Source: Streptomyces sp. NBC_01476
GTDB lineage: Bacteria; Actinomycetota; Actinomycetes; Streptomycetales; Streptomycetaceae
Length of the DNA: 64,000 bases
Reading direction: 5' to 3'
NCBI RefSeq assembly: GCF_036227265.1
Contig: NZ_CP109446.1
Span: forward strand, 2,493,501-2,557,500
A program made the translations under genes and the position numbers. Below, in pieces: positions 9,038 through 20,181 of the stretch (the first letter of the stretch is position 1; each line of letters opens with the position of its first letter). The notes under the pieces are model-generated. The model was given only the letters and a program-made list of their open reading frames with translations, was not told the DNA's origin and ran no database searches.

Positions 9038-10420
9038 TCAGCAGCCCAGCAGCCGGGAGCCGAGGTACGCCTCGACCTGGTCCAGGGAGACCCGCTCCTG
9101 CTTCATCGTGTCGCGCTCGCGGACCGTCACCGCGTTGTCCTCAAGGGTGTCGAAGTCCACCGTGACGCAGAACGGCGTGCCGATCTCGTCCTGGCGGCGG
9201 TAGCGGCGGCCGATCGCGCCCGCGTCGTCGAACTCGATGTTCCAGTTCTTGCGCAGCGCGGTGGCCAGGCCCTTCGCCTTCGGCGAGAGCTCGGGGTTGC
9301 GGGAGAGCGGCAGGACCGCGACCTTGACCGGCGCCAGCCGCGGGTCGAGCCGCATGACGGTCCGCTTCTCCATGACGCCCTTGGCGTTGGGCGCCTCGTC
9401 CTCGTTGTACGCGTCCAGCATGAACGCGAGCATCGCCCGGTTCACCCCCGCCGCGGGCTCGATGACGTAGGGGAACCAGCGCTCGCCTGCCTCCTGGTCG
9501 AAGTACGAGAGGTCCTGGCCGGACGCCTTGGCGTGCGAGGACAGGTCGTAGTCGGTGCGGTTGGCGACGCCTTCGAGCTCGCTGAACTCCTGGCCGCCGA
9601 AGTTGAAGCGGTACTCGATGTCAGCGGTGCGCTTCGAGTAGTGGGAGAGCTTCTCCTTCGGGTGGTCGTACCAGCGGATGTTCTCCTCGCGCAGGCCGAG
9701 GCCGGTGTACCAGTTCCACCGCTCCTGCATCCAGTACTCGTGCCACTTCTCGTCCTCGCCCGGCTTGACGAAGAACTCCATCTCCATCTGCTCGAACTCG
9801 CGGGTGCGGAAAATGAAGTTGCCGGGGGTGATCTCGTTGCGGAACGACTTGCCCATCTGGGCGATGCCGAACGGCGGCTTCTTCCGCGAAGTGGTCTGCA
9901 CCTGGGCGAAGTTCACAAAGATGCCCTGGGCGGTCTCCGGCCGCAGGTACGCCAGCGAGCCGGCGTCCTGGGTCGGGCCGAGGTGGGTCTGCAGCATGCC
10001 GGAGAACTGCTTGGGCTCGGTGAAGGCGCCCTTGGTGCCGCAGTGCGGGCAGTTGATGTCGGCCAGCCCGTTCGCCGGCAGCTTGCCGTGCTTCGCCTCG
10101 TACGCCTCCTCCAGGTGGTCGGCGCGGTAGCGCTTGTGGCAGGAGGTGCACTCGGTGAGCGGGTCGGAGAAGGTCGCCACGTGACCGGAGGCGACCCACA
10201 CCTCGGGGGCGAGGATCACCGACGAGTCGATACCCACCACATCGTCACGCGAAATCACCATCGAGCGCCACCACTGGCGCTTGATGTTCTCCTTGAGCTC
10301 CACGCCCAGCGGTCCGTAGTCCCAGGCGGCCTTGGAGCCGCCGTAAATCTCACTGCTCGGGAAAACGAAGCCACGGCGCTTGCTCAGGCTGACGATGGTG
10401 TCGATCTTGTCGGCGGCCAC
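9038..10420 (-). CDS. glyS: Glycyl-tRNA synthetase (dimeric class II type)
   Basis: The 460-residue cytosolic enzyme charges tRNA-Gly. It is the single-chain alpha2 type found in actinobacteria. The N-terminus ([26 protein letters not shown]) and class II motifs such as FRNEI, the FEQMEMEFF stretch and the late [11 protein letters not shown] segment are present. A C-X2-C pair around CTSCHKRY and a second near CPHCGTKG suggest the usual zinc insertion. A C-terminal anticodon-binding domain begins with [11 protein letters not shown]. The start is a GTG at 10420 with GAAGAGAG upstream. It is transcribed away from the zinc-uptake operon. Confidence 0.97.
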   Translation of the reverse strand: MAADKIDTIVSLSKRRGFVFPSSEIYGGSKAAWDYGPLGVELKENIKRQWWRSMVISRDDVVGIDSSVILAPEVWVASGHVATFSDPLTECTSCHKRYRADHLEEAYEAKHGKLPANGLADINCPHCGTKGAFTEPKQFSGMLQTHLGPTQDAGSLAYLRPETAQGIFVNFAQVQTTSRKKPPFGIAQMGKSFRNEITPGNFIFRTREFEQMEMEFFVKPGEDEKWHEYWMQERWNWYTGLGLREENIRWYDHPKEKLSHYSKRTADIEYRFNFGGQEFSELEGVANRTDYDLSSHAKASGQDLSYFDQEAGERWFPYVIEPAAGVNRAMLAFMLDAYNEDEAPNAKGVMEKRTVMRLDPRLAPVKVAVLPLSRNPELSPKAKGLATALRKNWNIEFDDAGAIGRRYRRQDEIGTPFCVTVDFDTLEDNAVTVRERDTMKQERVSLDQVEAYLGSRLLGC

Positions 10421-10550
10421 GGTGCTCTCTTCAGTACGACGAAGCGGTCAGTTGTCCCAGATTACCGGCGGGGCCCGGGCGCATATCAAATCCGTTCCGC
10501 GGGCTGCAAGGACGACCCGCCCCGCCCGGCAGGCCGGAGCAGGCGGCAAT

Positions 10551-10565
10551 TGACAATCGTTTCCA
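10551..10565. promoter_or_regulatory. Candidate Zur box
   Basis: TGACAATCGTTTCCA is a 15-bp imperfect palindrome (TGNNAA..TTNNCA) that resembles actinobacterial Zur operators of the TGAAAATNATTTTCA type. It ends 12 bases before the zinc-binding-protein gene and is AT-rich against its surroundings. A Zur protein is encoded at the end of the same cluster. Zinc-loaded Zur would be expected to bind here and repress uptake. Confidence 0.65.
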
Positions 10566-10577
10566 GTTTGGCTGAAC

Positions 10578-11558
10578 ATGAGTGTCATGAACGTCCGCCG
10601 CCGGGTGCCTCCGGCCACCGCCTTCGCCGCGGCAGCCGCCCTCGCCCTGACGGCGCTCACCGCCTGCTCGGTCCCGGCCGCCGCGACCACCACCAGCGAC
10701 GGAAGGCTCAAGGTCACCGCCTCCTTCTACCCGCTGGAGTTCCTGGTCCGGCAGATCGGCGGGCCCCACGTGGCCGTCACCGACCTCACCAGGCCCGGCG
10801 TCGAACCGCACGACCTGGAGCTCTCCCCCCGCCAGGTCGCCCGGCTCGGCGGCTCAGGACTCGCGGTGTATCTGCACGGCCTGCAGCCCGCGGTGGACGC
10901 GGCGATCGAGCAGTCCGGGGTGAAGCACAGCGTGGACGCCGCGAAGCTGACCTCGATGGAGGACCACGGCACCGAGGTGGACGGCCGCGACCACACCACC
11001 GGCGACAACGGCAGCGGCGGCGGGAGCGACCCGGGCGCCGACCCGCACATCTGGCTGGACCCGGTCCGCTACGCCCAGGTCGCCCGCGGTGTCGGCGCGG
11101 CGCTGCGGCAGGCGGACCCGGCGCACGCGCCCGCGTACGCCAAGAACACCGACGCTCTGGTGGCCAGGCTCGACGCCCTCGACGCGCGCTTCCGGGCCGG
11201 GCTTGGCGGCCGTACCTCGGACACCTTCGTCACCACTCACGCGGCCTTCGGCTACCTCGCCGAGCGCTACGGCCTGATCGAGGAGTCGATCAACGGCATC
11301 GACCCGGAGAGCGAGCCGAGCGCCGCCCGGATGAAGGCCCTGCAGGACCTGGCCAGGAGCACGCACGTCAGCACGGTCTTCTTCGAACCCCTGGTCAGTG
11401 ATCGCGCCGCCCGCGCGGTGGCCGGCGACCTGAAACTGCGCACCGACGTGCTCGACCCCATCGAGGGGATCACCGGGCAGTCCCGGGGCAGCGACTACTT
11501 CCAGGTCCAGCAGGCCAACCTGCGGGCCCTGCAGAGCGCACTGGGGGCCGGGCGATGA
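10578..11558 (+). CDS. znuA: Zinc ABC transporter, solute-binding lipoprotein
   Basis: The protein is 326 residues from the ATG at 10578 (a second ATG at 10587 is as likely). The N-terminus is basic then hydrophobic and ends in a lipobox LTALTAC, so it is anchored to the outer face of the membrane. The mature part shows the cluster A-I metal-binding fold: SFYPLEFLVRQIGG, VEPHDLELSP (metal His), a His/Asp/Gly-rich loop (DHGTEVDGRDH), ADPHIWLDP (second His), TTHAAFGYLAERYGL (third His) and an FFEPLVSD segment. The short His-rich loop and linked zur point to zinc rather than manganese. It is the first gene of a three-gene operon; the stop overlaps the ATPase start by four bases. Confidence 0.92.
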   Translation: MSVMNVRRRVPPATAFAAAAALALTALTACSVPAAATTTSDGRLKVTASFYPLEFLVRQIGGPHVAVTDLTRPGVEPHDLELSPRQVARLGGSGLAVYLHGLQPAVDAAIEQSGVKHSVDAAKLTSMEDHGTEVDGRDHTTGDNGSGGGSDPGADPHIWLDPVRYAQVARGVGAALRQADPAHAPAYAKNTDALVARLDALDARFRAGLGGRTSDTFVTTHAAFGYLAERYGLIEESINGIDPESEPSAARMKALQDLARSTHVSTVFFEPLVSDRAARAVAGDLKLRTDVLDPIEGITGQSRGSDYFQVQQANLRALQSALGAGR

Positions 11559-12328
11559 CACCGATATCCGCGGCGCCGGAGGCGGTGGTGCGGTTGCGGG
11601 ACGCCCACGTCGTGCTCGCCGGCCGCCCGGTGCTGCGCGGCATCGACCTCACCGTGGACCGCGGCCAGGTGGTGGCCCTGCTCGGCGCGAACGGCTCCGG
11701 CAAGTCGACGGCCGTCCGCGCGGTGGTCGGCCAGGTGCCGCTCTCCGGCGGGTCGTGGGAACTGTTCGGCACGCCAGGCACCCGCTTCCGGCAGTGGGCG
11801 CGGATCGGCTACGTACCGCAGCGCACCACCGCGGCCGGCGGGGTGCCGGCCACCGTACGCGAGGTGGTCTCGGCCGGGCGGCTGGCACGCACCCGGCTGC
11901 GCCGGCCGGGCCGGGCCGACCGGGCCGCGGTGGACCGGGCGCTTGACCTGGTCGGGATGGCGGGCCGGGCGAAGGACTCGGTGGACGCGCTCTCCGGCGG
12001 CCAGCACCAGCGGGTACTGATCGCCCGCGCGCTGGCCGGCGAACCCGAACTGCTGATCATGGACGAACCGATGGCCGGCGTCGACCTGGCCGGCCAGGAC
12101 GTCCTGGCGGGCACCCTGCGCGCCCAGGTCGCGGCTGGCAGCACCGTCCTGCTGGTGCTGCACGAACTCGGCCCGCTGGAGCCGCTGATCGACCGGGCGG
12201 TGGTGCTGCGGGACGGCTGCGTCGTGCACGACGGACCACCGCCGCAGGGGGTCGGGCAGCACGCGCTGCCGGGCCACGACCACGTGCACCCGCACGCCGG
12301 CGAGACACACACGACGGGGCTGCGCTGA
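11555..12328 (+). CDS. znuC: Zinc ABC transporter, ATP-binding protein
   Basis: The 257-residue cytosolic ATPase powers metal uptake. Walker A is GANGSGKST (about residues 44-52), the ABC signature is LSGGQHQRV, and Walker B is LLIMDEPMAGVD followed by the H-loop in LVLHELG. The C-terminus is His-rich (HDHVHPHAGETH), which could sense or buffer zinc; that is an inference. It overlaps the binding-protein gene (ATGA) and its stop shares a base with the permease start (TGATG), so the three genes are translationally coupled. Confidence 0.95.
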   Translation: MTPISAAPEAVVRLRDAHVVLAGRPVLRGIDLTVDRGQVVALLGANGSGKSTAVRAVVGQVPLSGGSWELFGTPGTRFRQWARIGYVPQRTTAAGGVPATVREVVSAGRLARTRLRRPGRADRAAVDRALDLVGMAGRAKDSVDALSGGQHQRVLIARALAGEPELLIMDEPMAGVDLAGQDVLAGTLRAQVAAGSTVLLVLHELGPLEPLIDRAVVLRDGCVVHDGPPPQGVGQHALPGHDHVHPHAGETHTTGLR

Positions 12329-13230
12329 TGGAGATCCTGAGCTACCCCTTCATGGACCGGGCGCTGCTCGCCGCCCTGCTGATCGGCCTGACCGCGCCCG
12401 CGGTCGGCATCTTCCTGGTGCAGCGCCGCCAGGCGATCATGGGCGACGGCATCGGCCATGTGGCGCTGACCGGCGTGGCCCTGGGCTTCCTGCTCCAGGT
12501 CAGCCCGGTGTGGACGGCGGTGCTGGTCGCGGTGCTCGGCTCGGTGGCGATGGAGCTGATCCGCTCCTACGCCAGGACCCGCGGCGACATCGCGCTGGCG
12601 ATGCTCTTCTACGGCGGCATGTCCGGCGGCGTGATGATCATCTACCTGGCGCCGAACGGCTCCAACGCCAACCTCACCGCGTACTTGTTCGGCTCGATCC
12701 TCAGCGTCTCGCCGCAGGACCTGTGGCCGATGGCGGCGCTGGCGGTCTTCGTCCTGCTGGTCACCCTGGGGCTGCGGCGGCAGCTCTTCGCGGTCTGCCA
12801 GGACGAGGAGTTCGCCCGCGTCGGCGGGCTGCCGGTGCGGGCGCTGAACCTGCTGCTCGCGGTGACCGCCGCGGTGACCGTGACGGTGGCGATGCGGATC
12901 GTGGGGCTGCTGCTGGTCAGCGCGCTGCTGGTGATCCCGGTGGCCGCCGCCCAGCAGGTCACCCGGGGTTTCGCCTGGACGATGGCGCTGGCGATGGGGA
13001 TCGGGGTGACCGTCTCGCTCTCCGGGACGGTCTTCTCGTACTACGTGGATGTGCCGCCGGGGGCGAGCATCGTGCTGGCCTCGATGGCGGTCTTCCTGCT
13101 GATGACGGGGGCGGCGGCGCCGCTGGCGGCGCGCAGGACCCGGCGGGCGGCGGCCGCGCGGGAGCACTGCGGCCTGGACGTGGCGCTCCCCGCACAGCAG
13201 ACCACCGAGGAGGCTCCGGTACGCGCCTGA
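12328..13230 (+). CDS. znuB: Zinc ABC transporter, permease
   Basis: The 300-residue membrane protein has about eight or nine hydrophobic helices and belongs to the ABC-3 metal permease family. Family-like segments include FLVQRRQAIMGDGIGHVALTG near the N-terminus and the late MRIVGLLLVSALLVIPVAAAQQ stretch that contacts the ATPase. The Arg/Ala-rich cytosolic tail ends at 13230. The start ATG overlaps the ATPase stop. With its two upstream partners it would form the inner-membrane zinc importer. Confidence 0.94.
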   Translation: MEILSYPFMDRALLAALLIGLTAPAVGIFLVQRRQAIMGDGIGHVALTGVALGFLLQVSPVWTAVLVAVLGSVAMELIRSYARTRGDIALAMLFYGGMSGGVMIIYLAPNGSNANLTAYLFGSILSVSPQDLWPMAALAVFVLLVTLGLRRQLFAVCQDEEFARVGGLPVRALNLLLAVTAAVTVTVAMRIVGLLLVSALLVIPVAAAQQVTRGFAWTMALAMGIGVTVSLSGTVFSYYVDVPPGASIVLASMAVFLLMTGAAAPLAARRTRRAAAAREHCGLDVALPAQQTTEEAPVRA

Positions 13231-13317
13231 GCGCCGCTGAGCCTGGCACAATGGGCTTCCCGGACAGATGCGCGAAGCACCGCCCGGGAACGATCGACGA
13301 CCGAGAAGGAGACACCG

Positions 13318-13773
13318 GTGAGCACCGCCAAGCATCCTGTGGCTGGCCGTTCGACCCGGCAGCGGGCGGCCGTTTCGGCTGCCCTGGAAGAGGTCGACGA
13401 GTTCCGCAGCGCGCAGGATCTGCACGACCTGCTCAGGCACCGGGGCGATTCGGTGGGGCTCACCACGGTCTACCGCACCCTGCAGTCCCTCGCCGACGCC
13501 GGCGAGATCGACGTGCTGCGCACCGGCGAGGGCGAGTCGGTCTACCGGCGCTGCTCCGGCGGCGGGCACCACCACCACCTGGTCTGCCGGATCTGCGGCA
13601 AGGCGGTCGAGGTCGAGGGCCCCGCGGTGGAGAAGTGGGCGGACACCATCGCCGCCGAGCACGGTTTTGTGAACGTGGCGCACACCATGGAGATCTTCGG
13701 CACCTGCGCGGACTGCGCGGCCGAGGAGGCCGCCGGCGCCCGGACCGCGGCGGAGACGCCGGGCCGGTCCTGA
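13318..13773 (+). CDS. zur: Zinc uptake regulator, Fur family
   Basis: The 151-residue cytosolic repressor has an N-terminal winged helix (TRQRAAVSAALEE.. GLTTVYRTLQSLADAGEIDV) and a C-terminal metal-sensing dimer domain. The domain keeps the HHHH cluster (SGGGHHHHLVC), the CRICGK and CADC pairs of the structural zinc site, and downstream His/Glu residues. The GTG at 13318 is preceded by GAGAAGGAGA. It lies 87 bases after the permease and may be co-transcribed or have its own promoter. Clustering with the zinc importer, and the Fur-family four-Cys site, favour Zur over Fur or Nur. Confidence 0.93.
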   Translation: MSTAKHPVAGRSTRQRAAVSAALEEVDEFRSAQDLHDLLRHRGDSVGLTTVYRTLQSLADAGEIDVLRTGEGESVYRRCSGGGHHHHLVCRICGKAVEVEGPAVEKWADTIAAEHGFVNVAHTMEIFGTCADCAAEEAAGARTAAETPGRS

Positions 13774-13809
13774 CCGGCGCCGGCGCCCCCGGGGCGTTCG
13801 TCAGCCGTG

Positions 13810-14631
13810 TCAGCTGTTGAGGATCTGCTCCTCGTTGGGGATGGCGCCGCCGAACCGCCGGTCGCGGGAGGCGTACTCCATGCAGGCCCGCCACAGGTCA
13901 CGCCGGTCGAAGTCCGGCCAGAGCACGTCCTGGAACACCATCTCGGCGTAACTGCTCTGCCAGAGCAGGTAGTTGGAGGTGCGCTGCTCGCCGCTGGGGC
14001 GCAGGAAGAGATCGACGTCCGGCATGTCGGGGTAGTACAGGTACTTGGCGAAGGTCTTCTCGTTGACCTTGCCCGGGTCCAGCTTGCCGGAGGCGACGTC
14101 CCGGGCCAGCGCCTGGGCGGCGTCGGCGATCTCGGCGCGGCCGCCGTAGTTCACGCAGAAGTAGAGCGTCATGGCGTCGTTGCCGACCGTCTGCTCCTGG
14201 GCGACCTGGAGCTCCTGGACGACCGACTTCCACATCTTCGGCATCCGGCCCACCCAGCGGATCCGGATGCCCAGCTCGTCCATCTCGTCGCGGCGGCGCC
14301 GGATGACATCGCGGTTGAAGTTCATCAGGAAGCGCACCTCCTCCGGCGAGCGCTTCCAGTTCTCGGTGGAGAAGGCGTACAGCGACAGGTTCTTGACGCC
14401 GATCTCCAGGCAGCCCTTGAGCACGTCCATCACCACGCCCTCACCGACCCGGTGGCCCTCGGTGCGGGGCAGGCCGCGCTCCTTGGCCCAGCGGCCGTTG
14501 CCGTCCATCACGACGGCGACGTGCTTGGGGACCAGCTCACCGGGAAGCTTCGGTGCCCGCGCACCCGACGGGTGCGGTTCCGGGGTCTTGTACGAGGTTC
14601 GGTTACGGGTCAGAATCCCGCGGCGTGCCAT
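13810..14631 (-). CDS. uppS: Isoprenyl (undecaprenyl) diphosphate synthase
   Basis: The cis-prenyltransferase is 273 residues from the ATG at 14631, chosen for the AGGAGAAG site upstream; an in-frame ATG at 14685 would add 18 atypical residues. It condenses farnesyl diphosphate with isopentenyl diphosphates to make the lipid carrier for peptidoglycan and other wall polymers. Visible motifs are [13 protein letters not shown] (catalytic Asp and phosphate-binding residues), [12 protein letters not shown], and [15 protein letters not shown] (isopentenyl-diphosphate site). It follows recO on the same strand with a 55-base gap. Confidence 0.97.
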   Translation of the reverse strand: MARRGILTRNRTSYKTPEPHPSGARAPKLPGELVPKHVAVVMDGNGRWAKERGLPRTEGHRVGEGVVMDVLKGCLEIGVKNLSLYAFSTENWKRSPEEVRFLMNFNRDVIRRRRDEMDELGIRIRWVGRMPKMWKSVVQELQVAQEQTVGNDAMTLYFCVNYGGRAEIADAAQALARDVASGKLDPGKVNEKTFAKYLYYPDMPDVDLFLRPSGEQRTSNYLLWQSSYAEMVFQDVLWPDFDRRDLWRACMEYASRDRRFGGAIPNEEQILNS

Positions 14632-14686
14632 GGTCGTACTTCTCCTGACGGCTGTCCTGACGGCCGGGTCCAGCCGCCTGTCCACG

Positions 14687-15508
14687 CTACTGCTCGGGTG
14701 TCACGGCCACCGCCCGGGGAGACCGCTCCGGCTCGGCGGGGGCGCCCAGGACCACGTCCGGCTGCCGCTCGACGAACCGCAGCGACCGCAGTCCGCGTTC
14801 CAGGTGCCACTGGAGGTACGCGGCGACCAGTCCGCTGCCCTCACGGCAGTGACGGGGTTCACAGGCGTCCGCGGTCTCCCAGTCCCCGCCCAGCAGCGCG
14901 CCGAGCAGTTCCAGTGACTCCCGAGAGGGTACGACGCTTCCGGGCACCCGGCAGTCGCCGCAGACGACTCCTCCCGCGCCGACCGAAAAGAAACGGTTCG
15001 GCCCGGTCATGCCGCAGCGGGCGCAGTCGTCGAAGCTGGGCGCGTAGCCGTTGACGGCCAGCGAGCGCAGCAGGAAGGCGTCGAGCACCAGCCGCGGCTC
15101 GTGTTCCCCGGCGGCGAGCGTACGCAGCGCGCCGACCAGCAGCAGATACTGCTGGACCGCCGGCTCGCCCTCGTGGTCGGTGAAGCGCTCGGCCGTCTCC
15201 AGCATCGCGGTGCCCGAGGTGTAGCGGTCGTAGTCGGCGACGATGGCGCCGCCGTAGGGGGCGATGGTCTCGCCCTGCGTGCACAGCGGCAGGCCGCGGC
15301 CGACGAGTTCCCCGCCGCGGGCGAAGAACTGCACATCGACATGGCTGAACGGCTCCAGCCGCGCGCCGAACTTCGACTTGGTGCGGCGCACTCCTCTGGC
15401 CACCGCCCGGACCCGGCCGTGCCGGCGGGTCAGCAGCGTGATGATCCGGTCCGCCTCGCCCAGTTTCTGGGTGCGCAGCACGATGCCGTCGTCGCGGAAC
15501 AGACTCAT
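14687..15508 (-). CDS. recO: DNA repair protein RecO
   Basis: The 273-residue protein helps load RecA at single-strand gaps (RecFOR pathway). The N-terminal OB-fold reads [21 protein letters not shown] and the central helical part contains the CARCG...CGDC four-Cys zinc site seen in many RecO proteins. The ATG at 15508 is preferred: GGGAGA lies ten bases upstream, whereas it would abut the ATG at 15517. The initiation region is almost identical to that of era (see findings). It sits upstream of uppS in the usual actinobacterial order. Confidence 0.96.
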   Translation of the reverse strand: MSLFRDDGIVLRTQKLGEADRIITLLTRRHGRVRAVARGVRRTKSKFGARLEPFSHVDVQFFARGGELVGRGLPLCTQGETIAPYGGAIVADYDRYTSGTAMLETAERFTDHEGEPAVQQYLLLVGALRTLAAGEHEPRLVLDAFLLRSLAVNGYAPSFDDCARCGMTGPNRFFSVGAGGVVCGDCRVPGSVVPSRESLELLGALLGGDWETADACEPRHCREGSGLVAAYLQWHLERGLRSLRFVERQPDVVLGAPAEPERSPRAVAVTPEQ

Positions 15509-15584
15509 GCGGTCCATTCTCCCGTACGGCCGGTCCGGCGCGCACCCCCGGCAGGCGCGCCCGGCGCCGGCCGCCCCCGCGGGC

Positions 15585-15660
15585 TCAGGACGGGGTCGCC
15601 GTCGCGGCGGTCAGGACGGGGTCGCCGCCGCGGGCTCAGGACGGGGTCGCCGCAGCAGCG
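15585..15660. repeat. Three tandem 25-26 bp repeats at a gene 3' end
   Basis: TCAGGACGGGGTCGCC begins at 15585, 15611 and 15636, each followed by a short GC-rich variable tail. The third copy is the last codons and stop of the TerB-like gene (minus strand). The 3' end of that gene has therefore been duplicated twice downstream, most simply by replication slippage. Confidence 0.85.
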
Positions 15661-16343
15661 GTCAGCAGCCGCTCGATGTCGTCGGTGTGCAGCGACAGGC
15701 ACCGCCCGATCGCCTCCAGCACCTCCCGCTCGGCGGGCAGGTAGGGCCCGTCGGCCAGGGCGATGTGGGCGCCCTGGAGCAGTACCCGCTCGCGGCCCTG
15801 GGTGAGCAGGTGGTCGGTGAGGGGTTCCAGCGCCTCGTGGAGTTCGATCGACAGCCAGCTGCCGCAGCCGTCCACCGCCTCGGCGAAGGAGTCGGGGCCG
15901 AGCTCCTCCGACCGGCGGAAGCGGCCCTCGTCGGCGACGATCGCGGCCAGCAGACCGAGCAGTTGCTCCTCGGTGCAGTCGGTGAAGCCGGCCGCGCGGA
16001 CCGCGCCGACCGCCGCCTCCCGGGCGGGCCGCCCGGACGCGCCGCCGGCGGTGAGCACCGCGAGCGCGATGGTGTGCACGGCGTCCCGCAGCATCGCCGC
16101 GAACCGGGTGGTGGTCGGGGTCAGCAGCACCTCGGGGCCGAACTGCCGGTGGCAGGCGGTGCATTCGATGACAGTGCCGGCCGGACCGCGGGCGAGCAGC
16201 GGCACCTTGAGCACGGTCAGCCTGCGGGTGCCGGTTCTGCGGTGGTAGGCGCGGTCGCCGCCGCAGTCGGGGCAGAAGAACTCACCGTCGTCCTCGGTGT
16301 GCCACGCGGTACGCACACCCCAGAAATACAGCCCCAGCTTCAT
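15636..16343 (-). CDS. TerB-like protein with N-terminal zinc ribbon
   Basis: The 235-residue cytosolic protein starts MKLGLYFWGV. The N-terminal third has C-X2-C pairs (FFCPDCGGDRAY and ECTACHRQF) forming a zinc ribbon. Residues ~90-235 are helical with acidic helices resembling the TerB tellurite-resistance fold (GLLAAIVADEGRF, YLPAEREVLEAIG). The biochemical role of this fold is not well defined, so a tellurite function should not be assumed. The ATG at 16343 has GGAGGG upstream. It lies upstream of recO on the same strand with a 127-base gap that holds the tandem repeats. Confidence 0.82.
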   Translation of the reverse strand: MKLGLYFWGVRTAWHTEDDGEFFCPDCGGDRAYHRRTGTRRLTVLKVPLLARGPAGTVIECTACHRQFGPEVLLTPTTTRFAAMLRDAVHTIALAVLTAGGASGRPAREAAVGAVRAAGFTDCTEEQLLGLLAAIVADEGRFRRSEELGPDSFAEAVDGCGSWLSIELHEALEPLTDHLLTQGRERVLLQGAHIALADGPYLPAEREVLEAIGRCLSLHTDDIERLLTAAAATPS

Positions 16344-16594
16344 CACGCTGCACCCTCCGGCCCGTTTCGTTCCGGTACGCGACCAAAGCCGGACCGAACG
16401 CGCGCGAAGACGCTCCGGCAACGGTGCCGTACTGCCGTGATGTTAGCCACACCGGGGAGGCCCAGTCAGTACCGCGTACGGGGGCAAATTCACCGTGCCG
16501 CCACCTGCCGCCACCTGACGCCGTGATCCGGCCGTCCCGGCTTCACCGCGAAGTGCCCTCAACCGTGCGGCAGAACGGACGGAATGCGGCCGTT

Positions 16595-16634
16595 CCGGTC
16601 GCCCCCGGCCGGGAAACCGGCCGGGGGCGACCGG
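16595..16634 (-). terminator. Terminator hairpin after leuA
   Basis: An 18-bp perfect stem (16595-16612 with 16617-16634) is closed by a GAAA loop. It lies 35 bases beyond the leuA stop on the minus strand. The rest of the 326-base gap between the TerB-like gene and leuA (16344-16669) holds no gene that I can support. Confidence 0.82.
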
Positions 16635-16669
16635 GAGGCCGGCCGCAGATCCCGCTCACCGGAGGGTGA

Positions 16670-18582
<1,913 letters not shown>

Positions 18583-18751
18583 GATGGGTCGACCATAGCC
18601 GAGGGCGGCTCGATCGCGTAGCCGGGGTGTGGGCGCTCTCACTATGCAAGACGCGGGCAGGCGTCACCGCGCGGCGCGGCGGTTACCCCTTTTACGTGGT
18701 TCGGTCCGGAATCGGGGACAGCGGTATGTGAGCTGTGCCACATTTGCCGGT

Positions 18752-19861
18752 ATGGGAGTCTTCTGCACGATCGTGCCTCCACACGTCCTGGACCGTCTCG
18801 CCCACAGCGACGACGCCGAGCTGACCGATCTGGCCCGGCGGACGCTGGAGCACGACGCGCAGCAGCGCGCCCGGCGGCGGCTGACGGCGCTGCCGGGCCA
18901 TACGTCGTCCTTCAGCGGGACCGCCTCGGGCCACCCGGACCGTACGGTCTACGACGCGGGGCACGAGGACAGGCTGCCCGGCCGCGAGGTCCGCGCGGAG
19001 GAGGGGCCGGCCACCCCGGACGCGAGCGTCACCCGGGCGTACAACGCCCTCGGCGCCACCTTCGACACCTACCTGGCGGCGTACGGCCGGCACTCCATCG
19101 ACGGCCGCGGGCTGCCGCTGAAGGCCAGCGTCCACTACCTGCGCGGCTACAACAACGCCTTCTGGAACGGCGAGCAGATGGTCTTCGGCGACGGCGACGG
19201 GAAGGTCTTCCTCGACTTCACCCTCCCGCTCGACGTCATCGGCCACGAACTCACCCACGGGGTCACCCAGTACAGCGCCAACCTCGACTACTCCGGCCAG
19301 TCCGGCGCGCTCAACGAGTCGGTCTCCGACGTCTTCGGCAGCCTCATCAAGCAGTACTCACTGGGGCAGAGCGCCGAGCAGGCGGACTGGCTGATCGGCG
19401 CGGGGCTGCTCGCGCCGGGGGTGAGCGGGCAGGCGCTGCGCTCCATGAAGGCCCCGGGCACCGCCTACGACGACCCGCGGCTCGGCAAGGACCCGCAGCC
19501 CGCCTCCATGTCCGGTTACGTCACGACCGCCGACGACGAGGGCGGTGTCCACATCAACTCCGGTATCCCCAACCGCGCGTTCTGCCTGGTGGCGCAGTCG
19601 CTGGGCGGCAATGCCTGGGAGCGGGCCGGCCAGATCTGGTACGACACCCTCACCGGCGGCGCGCTCCCGGCCGACGCCGACTTCGCCACTTTCGCCGCGG
19701 CCACGGCGTCCGCGGCCCGGGCCCGTTACGGTGAGGGCACCGAGTCCCAGGCGGTCACCGCGGCCTGGACCGAGGTGGGCGTGGCCCCCGCGGCCCTCCC
19801 GCGCCAGACGACCGGCGAACGGCAGCGGACGCAGCCCTCCGGGGATGTCACGGGGGCGTGA
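18752..19861 (+). CDS. M4 (thermolysin-like) metalloprotease
   Basis: The ~369-residue zinc protease carries the HExxH site in VIGHELTHGV (His165, Glu166, His169), the third ligand in GALNESVSDVFG and the catalytic His in DEGGVHINSGIPNRAF. N-terminal to the catalytic domain there is only ~110 residues beginning FCTIVPPHVLDRL; the usual long propeptide and a signal peptide are absent. It therefore resembles the protealysin group, which has a short propeptide and can act inside the cell. The ATG at 18752 is used; a GTG at 18728 with GGGGACA upstream is a real alternative. The next gene encodes an emfourin-like inhibitor. Confidence 0.92.
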   Translation: MGVFCTIVPPHVLDRLAHSDDAELTDLARRTLEHDAQQRARRRLTALPGHTSSFSGTASGHPDRTVYDAGHEDRLPGREVRAEEGPATPDASVTRAYNALGATFDTYLAAYGRHSIDGRGLPLKASVHYLRGYNNAFWNGEQMVFGDGDGKVFLDFTLPLDVIGHELTHGVTQYSANLDYSGQSGALNESVSDVFGSLIKQYSLGQSAEQADWLIGAGLLAPGVSGQALRSMKAPGTAYDDPRLGKDPQPASMSGYVTTADDEGGVHINSGIPNRAFCLVAQSLGGNAWERAGQIWYDTLTGGALPADADFATFAAATASAARARYGEGTESQAVTAAWTEVGVAPAALPRQTTGERQRTQPSGDVTGA

Positions 19862-19887
19862 CACACGTACGGGGACGAGGAGCCACC

Positions 19888-20172
19888 ATGCGGATCGAGG
19901 TCACCCGTACCGGGGGCCTGGCCGGAATCGCCCGCCACGCCACGCTCGACACCTCCACCCACCCCGACGGCCCCCACCTCGCCGACCTCGCCGCCTCCAT
20001 CCTCGCCGCCCCCGCCTCTTCCTCTCCCCCGTCTCCGCCCGCCCCCTCCGTCCCGGACGGCTTCACCTACACCATCACCGTCGACCACACCCGCACGGCC
20101 CACTGCGCCGACCCCCACCTGACCCCGGCCCAGCGCGAGCTGATCACCGCGGTCCTCCACGAGGGCGCGTAG
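19888..20172 (+). CDS. Emfourin-like protealysin inhibitor
   Basis: The 94-residue protein starts MRIEVTRTGGLAGIARHATLD, has a Pro/Ser-rich centre and ends TPAQRELITAVLHEGA. It resembles emfourin (protealysin inhibitor) proteins, small inhibitors encoded next to protealysin-type M4 proteases. The ATG at 19888 has GAGGAG upstream and lies 26 bases after the protease stop, so the pair is probably one operon. It should bind and block the active site of its partner. The family assignment rests on the opening pattern and gene context. Confidence 0.8.
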   Translation: MRIEVTRTGGLAGIARHATLDTSTHPDGPHLADLAASILAAPASSSPPSPPAPSVPDGFTYTITVDHTRTAHCADPHLTPAQRELITAVLHEGA

Positions 20173-20181
20173 CCCGCACGG

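Noticed and set aside
15585..15660. Possible CRISPR-like repeat array
   Set aside because: Only three near-continuous tandem copies with no unique spacers, and they include a gene's stop codon; no cas genes are present.
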